IMG/VR virus record: IMGVR_UViG_3300017989_000439
Coordinates: 1-23,899 of that record
Direction: 5' to 3' (one strand)
DNA length: 23,899 bases
Source of the DNA: a virus
Part shown: one piece after another, positions 7,224 through 12,006 of the stretch
Layout: every line of letters starts with the position of its first letter
Position numbering within the stretch: the stretch's first letter is position 1
The notes under the pieces: model-generated
Database searches by the model: none
The model's input: only the letters and a program-made list of their open reading frames with translations
Told to the model about the DNA's origin: nothing
Made by a program: the position numbers and the translations under genes

Positions 7224-7904
7224 TTATTCAGCAGACTGTTGATCTGCTTGAGTAACCATGTTAGGATTTTCATCAGGCCAAGGAATCTCAACAACATTTT
7301 TGTAATGAGCGAACAATGGGACAGACGAGTCTCTGACGTAAAGATCAACGTCTGTCCCATGTCCTACTCGGTCAACTGCAAGGAACAAGCCGTGTCCGTC
7401 AACCTGCAGGATGGGAGGTTGCTCGTCTCGGATTCGGTTGTACCATGGAGTTGTTGTCCAAACTGCGCAGATTCCATCGAGACCAAGTTCCTCTGCCCAT
7501 CGGCTTGCTGATGTCAGAGTCATTGGCCATCGAGCCACGTAGTTGGAAGGTGGGAACAAGGGACTGCCGTAATGCGTAATACGACAGACAATTATACGAT
7601 TAGGATCTACTGCAGGTTTTCGAGCATATGTAAATAGACGGTCTTTCTCAATCACACCGAACAGTCCGACAAACTCAGGTTCTGAAGTAGATAGTGGCTC
7701 CGAGCCGTTGGAACGAATTCCATCCGTGTCGTCTGATGAGACTGGGCAGGAGTTACCCATTTGAGGATCAGGCTCGGAGCCACCCGAAAGCTGTATCACA
7801 AGTGAAACCGTGATAGCTAATATAATTGATAAAGCAATGAACTCACGCCGATAATTATTGATGGTTGTCATTGCTCTTCTGTCTGCTTCAAATATTTTAT
7901 TCAT
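7224..7904 (-). CDS. Membrane-anchored protein with a 3D/double-psi-beta-barrel-like domain
   Basis: 226 residues from the ATG at 7904 (SD GAGGAAG). The frame is open further upstream but there overlaps the previous gene heavily. Residues 22-40 form one transmembrane helix (FIALSIILAITVSLVIQL) preceded by basic residues, so the rest is probably extracytoplasmic. A Ser/Asp-rich linker (41-80) leads to a folded domain (100-205). Its end, AVDRVGHGTDVDLYV, resembles the closing strands of the Asp-Asp-Asp (3D) domain of MltA/YabE-like murein hydrolases (D178, D185, D187), with CRITHYG (107-113) as the possible entry strand. This suggests a cell-wall-active or wall-binding protein. The family link was made by eye and is moderate. 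Confidence 0.6.
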   Translation of the reverse strand: MNKIFEADRRAMTTINNYRREFIALSIILAITVSLVIQLSGGSEPDPQMGNSCPVSSDDTDGIRSNGSEPLSTSEPEFVGLFGVIEKDRLFTYARKPAVDPNRIIVCRITHYGSPLFPPSNYVARWPMTLTSASRWAEELGLDGICAVWTTTPWYNRIRDEQPPILQVDGHGLFLAVDRVGHGTDVDLYVRDSSVPLFAHYKNVVEIPWPDENPNMVTQADQQSAE

Positions 7905-8238
7905 CTGTTTCTTCCTCATCTGCGAAGACGACATCATTGTAAAAATCATCTTCCCATTCCACGTCCATTTCAAAGTCTTCCAATTCTTGCTGATGATCGA
8001 TCGGACCATAGCAAATCAGACATGGGCTGTCAGGACTTACGTGAACTACCCTTTCATAACATTGCTCAAGCACATACTTGGCTTGGTATATCTGCAGTCC
8101 ATCTATCTCTTCGGCAAGTTTGTTTGAGCTCCATGGTTGAGGAACATAAGATACTTGTTGATAGACGACACAGAATCTTTTATCAGCAGCTTTCGGGTAG
8201 ACACGACCTTCATAAAGTAGATAGTGTGGTTGTGCCAT
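7897..8238 (-). CDS. First gene of the long early operon: acidic Cys-containing protein
   Basis: 113 residues, not recognised. The N-terminal 60 residues are mixed, with many Tyr. C60 and C73-x2-C76 (CLIC) with H81 could bind a metal. The last 33 residues contain 17 Asp/Glu, giving a very acidic tail. It lies directly behind the near-consensus promoter, with only 6 bases from the -10 box to the ATG, so the mRNA may be leaderless. An acidic, first-transcribed early protein could act on host RNA polymerase or nucleoid proteins, but that is speculation from position and charge. Confidence 0.6.
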   Translation of the reverse strand: MAQPHYLLYEGRVYPKAADKRFCVVYQQVSYVPQPWSSNKLAEEIDGLQIYQAKYVLEQCYERVVHVSPDSPCLICYGPIDHQQELEDFEMDVEWEDDFYNDVVFADEEETDE

Positions 8239-8244
8239 GACAAT

Positions 8245-8273
8245 AGTATACCTCTTAAGATTACTGATGTAAA
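8245..8273 (-). promoter_or_regulatory. Sigma-70-like promoter for the long leftward operon
   Basis: Reading the minus strand: -35 TTTACA (8273-8268), a spacer of exactly 17 bases, then -10 TATACT (8250-8245). The ATG of the first gene begins 6 bases after the -10 box, so transcription should start at or next to the start codon. Confidence 0.75.
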
Positions 8274-8325
8274 CCCTTAAAAGTGTTTTATGTTTTTAAA
8301 AATTTCGAGTGGAGAAATTGGTAAG

Positions 8326-8349
8326 AAAAAACCCTCCGAGAAGGAGGGT
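8326..8349 (-). terminator. Rho-independent terminator of the short leftward unit
   Basis: On the minus strand ACCCTCC, loop TTCTC, GGAGGGT, followed by a T run: a perfect 7-bp stem plus U tract. It lies 23 bases after the stop of the HicB-like gene and ahead of the next promoter, separating two transcription units. Confidence 0.88.
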
Positions 8350-8372
8350 CATGTAGCAGGGGTGGTAAGTAT

Positions 8373-8960
8373 TTACTGCGTGAAGCACTTACCGATTATT
8401 TCGCCGAGTTCCTTTGGCTTAGGGTTGTGGGCTATCGATTCTTTCTCAAGGAAATCGATATAGACAACATGGTGGACATAAGTCCTCATCTTGTCTGTCC
8501 ACTCGTCGGTCTCTGCTGAGTTGTCGCAAGCAACATCCAAACCGATAAGGTTCATAGTTCTGATTGCAACTTTGAGCTCGAGCTCATACTCGATCTGCTC
8601 AGCCTCTTGAGGATTCGAACCACCCGAGGCTCCTGCATAACAAAGATGTAAGCTGTCTCGGATTTCGTTCGAGTCGTCTGAGGAGGACAGTCTTCTCATT
8701 GCTCTGAAGATCGCATCGTTAATTTCAGATTCCTCTTCGCCAAGATCATAAGTGACATCAGCATGAGGATCATCATTGAACGGTGTGAAGTGAAGACTTT
8801 CCATCAGATCAGCAAAAGCTTTCCTCTTGGTGGATCCAATGCCTTTGTGTTCAGCATCAGGATCATACCAAGCACCATCAGCTTCTGCCATCCAACCGCC
8901 GTTGGTCAACTCGGTGAATAGTATGTTGGTCAATGGGACCTGCATTTTGATTTGGTTCAT
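8373..8960 (-). CDS. Acidic protein with HicB-like N-terminus
   Basis: 195 residues. The N-terminal 58 residues follow the HicB/partial RNase-H pattern: GGWMAEADGAWYD then GIGSTKRKAFADLMESL, as in the GxGxTxxEAxxxL consensus of that fold. No HicA toxin gene is next to it. The rest is acidic and mostly helical (EAEQIEYELELKVAIRTMN) with no motif I know. The start is one base after the preceding ORF's TGA, with AAAGGAA inside it. It is the last gene before the terminator. It may be a regulator or adaptor rather than an antitoxin. Confidence 0.6.
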   Translation of the reverse strand: MNQIKMQVPLTNILFTELTNGGWMAEADGAWYDPDAEHKGIGSTKRKAFADLMESLHFTPFNDDPHADVTYDLGEEESEINDAIFRAMRRLSSSDDSNEIRDSLHLCYAGASGGSNPQEAEQIEYELELKVAIRTMNLIGLDVACDNSAETDEWTDKMRTYVHHVVYIDFLEKESIAHNPKPKELGEIIGKCFTQ

Positions 8961-8961
8961 G

Positions 8962-9159
8962 TCATTTTCCTTTGAGCTGTCTCATCAGTGCCGAGAGCTC
9001 ATCCTCGGTCAGACCCTCCGAAGAGGGTTTCGACTTAGGCGTCAGATTCGAGTGCTCCCCAACCGACTGTCCATGTCGTTCCACCTTCAGTCTGAACTTT
9101 GGCAGTCCTTTGGTTTCGCTTGACCACAATTCCTCTGATGATTCCTCGGGTCTTGGCAT
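8962..9159 (-). CDS. Small ORF overlapping the SH3/KOW-like gene in another frame
   Basis: 65 residues. The first two thirds overlap the neighbouring gene by 125 bases in the +1 frame. The last 24 codons (…SSEGLTEDELSALMRQLKGK) lie alone and read like a normal amphipathic helix. The TGA ends one base before the next ATG and contains that gene's SD, filling what would otherwise be a gap of 74 bases in a gapless region. The upstream SD is poor. It may be a true overlapping gene, a shorter gene from an internal GTG, or the tail of the neighbour reached by +1 frameshift. Confidence 0.4.
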   Translation of the reverse strand: MPRPEESSEELWSSETKGLPKFRLKVERHGQSVGEHSNLTPKSKPSSEGLTEDELSALMRQLKGK

Positions 9160-9352
9160 CGAACTTAACCTTGTCGCCGATTCTGAAATTGCTCGCAGTG
9201 TCTGACGAGGCTCGCTTCATTGCTCTTTTGAAAATCGGAAGAGCTTGCTTCATTTCCTCGTTGTCCATTTGGCTCAGCAGAGTTTTGAACTGATCGATTC
9301 TGCTTTCCACGATCTTCAGCATCGGGCCATCTTTCTTAATGTGATCTGTCAT
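9035..9352 (-). CDS. Small protein with C-terminal SH3/KOW-like barrel
   Basis: 105 residues from the ATG at 9352, chosen because AAGGAG lies 8 bases ahead; a start seven codons upstream lacks this. Residues 1-55 are helical and charged (IDQFKTLLSQMDNEEMKQAL). Residues 56-100 read FRIGDKVKFDAKTRG...GIVVKRNQRTAKVQ...TWTVGWGAL, the pattern of small SH3-like barrels (F.hGD.V.F…G.V.K.N..ta.V…W.V) known from phage and regulatory proteins. First gene of the leftward short unit, behind the 9400-9428 promoter. Likely nucleic-acid or protein binding; role unknown. Confidence 0.65.
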   Translation of the reverse strand: MTDHIKKDGPMLKIVESRIDQFKTLLSQMDNEEMKQALPIFKRAMKRASSDTASNFRIGDKVKFDAKTRGIIRGIVVKRNQRTAKVQTEGGTTWTVGWGALESDA

Positions 9353-9399
9353 CTTGATTCTCCTTTTGTTCATCAGATTTTCGGGTACAACCCTACCTA

Positions 9400-9428
9400 A
9401 TTATATAATGTTATCTGTCTTTTGTATA
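9400..9428 (-). promoter_or_regulatory. Candidate promoter for the short leftward unit
   Basis: On the minus strand the -10 is TATAAT (9405-9400) and the -35 is TATACA (9428-9423, 4 of 6 to TTGACA), with a 17-base spacer. It lies about 50 bases upstream of the ATG at 9352, leaving a normal leader with an SD. Confidence 0.55.
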
Positions 9429-9602
9429 CTCCTATGGGTCAAAAAACGAGATAAAATGAAATTATTTTCTGCAGACACTTTTCACCCTGTGGTTACAGGA
9501 AACTCCTCTAAGGCTTATGGATAAAGGCTTCTGTTGATCTTGAGCCGTGACACATCAAAATCAAGTGTCACCCATGAAGTGTCACACCTGAAAGCCAGTG
9601 AT

Positions 9603-9624
9603 ACCAAGCCTCACGGAGCTTGGT
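9603..9624. repeat. 7-bp inverted repeat
   Basis: ACCAAGC (9603-9609) pairs with GCTTGGT (9618-9624) across an 8-base loop. The following sequence is T-rich but has no clean T run, so it is a weak terminator at best and could be a protein-binding palindrome within the array. Confidence 0.5.
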
Positions 9625-9645
9625 GACTTCATTATTATTTAAGGG

Positions 9646-9680
9646 AGTTATACGAAAAATTTTTTATTCTTTCATAACTC
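9646..9680. repeat. AT-rich inverted repeat, possible unwinding element
   Basis: GAGTTAT (9646-9652) and ATAACTC (9674-9680) are perfect arms. GAAA and TTTC extend the stem after a 2-base bulge. The loop is nearly all A and T (AAATTTTTTATT). Placed between the two halves of the TGTCAC array, it could be the easily melted part of an origin. Confidence 0.5.
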
Positions 9681-9869
9681 ATTTTGAAGCGTCACAAGTG
9701 TCACCAGACGCTGTAGACGTGATGGTTACTGGGTTTCAGTGTGACACTTCTCGAGACACTTCTTGTGACAGTACAAGGTTCAAGTGTCACCAGACAAAAA
9801 GCTAACAGGAAGGGTCTTTCCGCAGGCTTTTATTATCTGAATATACAAATCCACTCCCTGTTATCCAAT

Positions 9870-9875
9870 TATAAT
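9870..9875 (+). promoter_or_regulatory. Possible -10 box for rightward transcription
   Basis: TATAAT precedes the first rightward gene by 44 bases. I find no good -35 hexamer at 16-18 bases, so it would need an activator, for example a protein bound to the adjacent TGTCAC array. Treat as tentative. Confidence 0.3.
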
Positions 9876-9918
9876 ATAGGCTATGTACTTCTGCACCAAG
9901 GCGAGTTATATTTTCACC

Positions 9919-10107
9919 ATGAGAAAAATCATTTCAATACTAATTCTAACTGTCGGAATACTGATCGCTGCGAGCTGCTCGGGTGATACCCCTGTTACTC
10001 CAAATCCTGATGCTCAAGTCGGTCCAGTCAGAGACGGTTACTCAGACACATTGTGTGTAAGATCCTATACTGACAAAGGCTGTTTCATTTGTCACGAGGT
10101 TAGGTAG
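9919..10107 (+). CDS. Small lipoprotein with a CXXCH motif
   Basis: 62 residues from the ATG at 9919. Another in-frame ATG at 9883 would add 12 residues that spoil the signal peptide. MRK and a hydrophobic stretch (4-17) lead to IAASC with C20 as the lipidation site; the +2 residue is Ser. The mature part is Pro/Asp/Gly-rich, then C46, C55 and C58-H59 (GCFICHE), i.e. a CXXCH sequence at the very end. The SD is weak and distant (AAGG near 9898). It is the first rightward gene, 2 bases ahead of the terminase small subunit. An early superinfection-exclusion or surface role is possible; the CXXCH could be chance or a metal or heme site. Confidence 0.6.
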   Translation: MRKIISILILTVGILIAASCSGDTPVTPNPDAQVGPVRDGYSDTLCVRSYTDKGCFICHEVR

Positions 10108-10109
10108 CA

Positions 10110-10595
10110 ATGACCGAGACTGGCGACAATGGCCACGATCCAAACTCCGAACCTTCGCGGTTTATGGGTAAGGATAAAGTAACCAAGCGACGTCAAGAAA
10201 TTGTCGCGGACATTCTTGCTAATCCAACCAGCTTTCCAGATGTCGAAGAGCTTGCAGCAAAACATGGTGTCTCAGTTAGGACCATCAGACGAGACATGCA
10301 ATCCGATGAAATTATTCTTGCGGTAGATTCTACCGTGGAGGAAAAACTCGATGGTGAATTGATCCATCATGCTTGGGCAAATATCAGGCATGATATTATT
10401 GTTAACAAAAATACAGATAGATCTGTGTGGCTAGTCAGTCACAGATCGAAGCAAGCTAACGACGATCGTTTGTTTGAGCAGTTCCAGCAGAGACTTGCTC
10501 AGGAATTTGCAGCCACCTCAGGCTTAGATCCAGCGGACTTCGATCCTAATGAGTACATTGGAATCAAAATCAGAAGACCTTCTTTGCCAAGCTGA
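10110..10595 (+). CDS. Putative terminase small subunit (HTH protein)
   Basis: 161 residues. Residues 43-64 form a helix-turn-helix (VEELAAKHGVSVRTIRRDM). The region before it is basic (KDKVTKRRQEIVADIL), and the C-terminal half is helical and acidic. Its position directly before, and overlapping by 47 bases, the large terminase gene is the main reason for the call: small subunits recognise the packaging site through an N-terminal HTH and oligomerise through the rest. GAGG lies shortly upstream of the ATG. A transcription regulator is the alternative. Confidence 0.7.
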   Translation: MTETGDNGHDPNSEPSRFMGKDKVTKRRQEIVADILANPTSFPDVEELAAKHGVSVRTIRRDMQSDEIILAVDSTVEEKLDGELIHHAWANIRHDIIVNKNTDRSVWLVSHRSKQANDDRLFEQFQQRLAQEFAATSGLDPADFDPNEYIGIKIRRPSLPS

Positions 10596-12006
10596 CGAAT
10601 TTGACTTTCCAGTCAAGCGTTGGGAATGGTCGATGATGAAGGAACTTGGCTTTGAACCGCATCCCGGTCAGATAACTTTTTACCAAGTTATTGAAATGTA
10701 CAGAAGAATATTCTGTGCCAGTGGCCGAAGATGGGGTAAGTCAATGTTCTTGTCTATTCTTATCTGGCTGCAATGGCAGCGAATGCAATGGACACTGCCT
10801 AATCCCAATGATCCTTTTCAATGGCCTAGAAAGATTTTACTGGTAGCACCTCAGGACGATCAGCTAGATGTTATCTTCGATCAAGTTGCTGGTTTCGCTG
10901 ATGATCGAGGTATCCCACTTACAGTTGATAGACGAGCCAAGGGCAGCAAGCAATTAAGAACTCCTTGGGGTAGCGTGTTCAGAGGTATGACCGGTAAGAA
11001 TCCGCGTGCTGGTCGAGGATATTCATGGCAATATGTTTTTGCTGACGAAGCTCCTCATGTAGATCATCCACGCCAGCTTTACTATGAAGTCTTGTTTCCT
11101 ACAATGGCTGAATCAAAAGGAAAGTTTGTAGGGATAGGAACACCTGATGCACCCGGAACCTTAGCTCATCGATGGAAATTAATGGGCGAGAATCCAGATA
11201 ATAAGGAATGGGGTTTTACTGCAGGTCCATCAGTTGAGAACTGGCATATTCCTTGGCTAGCAGATGAGATACAAGCTATGATCGATGCAGGTGTTCCAAT
11301 GGACATTATCGATCGCGAGTGGAATGCAAAGTTTGTGCCAAGGTCTGGTGTTGTTTATAAAGAAGCTCAGGACTGCATTATGTCTCTGACAGAGTGTAAG
11401 GAAATAGCTTCTCTTTTATTTAAGCAAGGAACTTGGTACCGGTTTATAGACTTCGGTTTCGCTAATCCTTTCGCTTGTTTGATTGTTTGCAAGCTAGGTG
11501 AGACTTGGTATATCTGGAATGAATACTATCGAGCCAGAAGAACACCGACCGAGCATGCGATGGTCTTAGCTCAGATGGACAATATCTTTCCGTTCGAAAT
11601 CAATGTTGCAGATCCAGCTGAGCCGGGAACTATTAAAACATTAGCTACATGGAGACATCCACAGACTAACGCCAGACTCGGTGGTCGATGGATAAGGAAC
11701 TTTGACAAGCCGCCGATTATTGACTCGATAGATTCAGTCAGAGCAAAGATGGCAATGGGACAAGTTAGAATTCATCCTAGGTGCGAGGAACTAATTGCTG
11801 AATACGGCATGGAGAAATATCCAGAACAAAGGAACATGCAGAACTTTTCAGAGAAACCGGTTGATGCAAATAACCATGGAACATCGGCTTTCAGATATGG
11901 TAACTGGTATGTCTTTGGTAAGGTTACTGACTTGACTCCGCCTAAGCCTTCTGAGTTTGATACAATGAGAGAATCAGATGCAGCATTACAGGGGTATCAT
12001 GTATGA
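10549..12006 (+). CDS. terL: Terminase large subunit (packaging ATPase/nuclease)
   Basis: 485 residues; powers DNA packaging into the prohead and cuts the concatemer. Walker A is GRRWGKS (59-65), Walker B is YVFADE (162-167, D166-E167), and the coupling motif is GIGTPD (195-200). The C-terminal RNase-H-like nuclease shows FIDFG (D301), VADPAEPG (D355) and VDANNHG (D439), the three expected acidic ligands. The length is normal for the Mu gp28/Terminase_6 kind. The start has no clear SD and lies inside the small-subunit gene, so coupling probably drives it. The stop overlaps the portal start as ATGA. Confidence 0.93.
   Translation: MSTLESKSEDLLCQADEFDFPVKRWEWSMMKELGFEPHPGQITFYQVIEMYRRIFCASGRRWGKSMFLSILIWLQWQRMQWTLPNPNDPFQWPRKILLVAPQDDQLDVIFDQVAGFADDRGIPLTVDRRAKGSKQLRTPWGSVFRGMTGKNPRAGRGYSWQYVFADEAPHVDHPRQLYYEVLFPTMAESKGKFVGIGTPDAPGTLAHRWKLMGENPDNKEWGFTAGPSVENWHIPWLADEIQAMIDAGVPMDIIDREWNAKFVPRSGVVYKEAQDCIMSLTECKEIASLLFKQGTWYRFIDFGFANPFACLIVCKLGETWYIWNEYYRARRTPTEHAMVLAQMDNIFPFEINVADPAEPGTIKTLATWRHPQTNARLGGRWIRNFDKPPIIDSIDSVRAKMAMGQVRIHPRCEELIAEYGMEKYPEQRNMQNFSEKPVDANNHGTSAFRYGNWYVFGKVTDLTPPKPSEFDTMRESDAALQGYHV

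Larger units (their letters stand above)
9547..9795. repeat. AAGTGTCAC repeat array (operators or iterons)
   Basis: Exact AAGTGTCAC at 9563-9571, 9577-9585, 9696-9704 and 9782-9790, and its reverse complement at 9741-9749. Further copies of the core: GTGACA at 9547-9552 and 9765-9770, CGTCAC at 9690-9695, GAGACA at 9753-9758. CAAGTGTCACCAGAC is repeated exactly at 9695-9709 and 9781-9795. GTGACAC (9547) and GTGTCAC (9565) make an inverted pair with an 11-base spacer. CTTGTGACA (9763) and TGTCACCAG (9785) make another with one mismatch. Spacings are irregular, which favours a DNA-binding protein's site cluster over a simple tandem repeat. Confidence 0.8.
9353..9918. other. Divergent intergenic control region
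   Basis: 566 bases without a convincing gene, separating all leftward from all rightward genes. From left to right it holds a leftward promoter (9400-9428), an AT-rich stretch (9440-9472), a 7-bp direct repeat AAGGCTT at 9510-9516 and 9524-9530 flanking ATGGATA, the TGTCAC array (9547-9795), two inverted repeats (9603-9624, 9646-9680) and a TATAAT box (9870-9875). It resembles a combined regulatory region and candidate origin. Confidence 0.7.

Noticed and set aside
9486-9499. Palindrome CCTGT-GGTT-ACAGG
   Set aside because: A 5-bp stem without a T run; too short to call as terminator or operator alone.
9547-9795. CRISPR-like array
   Set aside because: Units are only 9-15 bases, occur in both orientations and are irregularly spaced; no cas genes.
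9861-9869. DnaA box TTATCCAAT
   Set aside because: Only 7 of 9 bases match TTATCCACA; not called as a separate site.
9620-9986. Two plus-strand frames (9620-9805 and 9741-9986) in the intergenic region
   Set aside because: They read through the repeat array and AT-rich stem, lack an SD, and the second overlaps the better supported lipoprotein gene in another frame.
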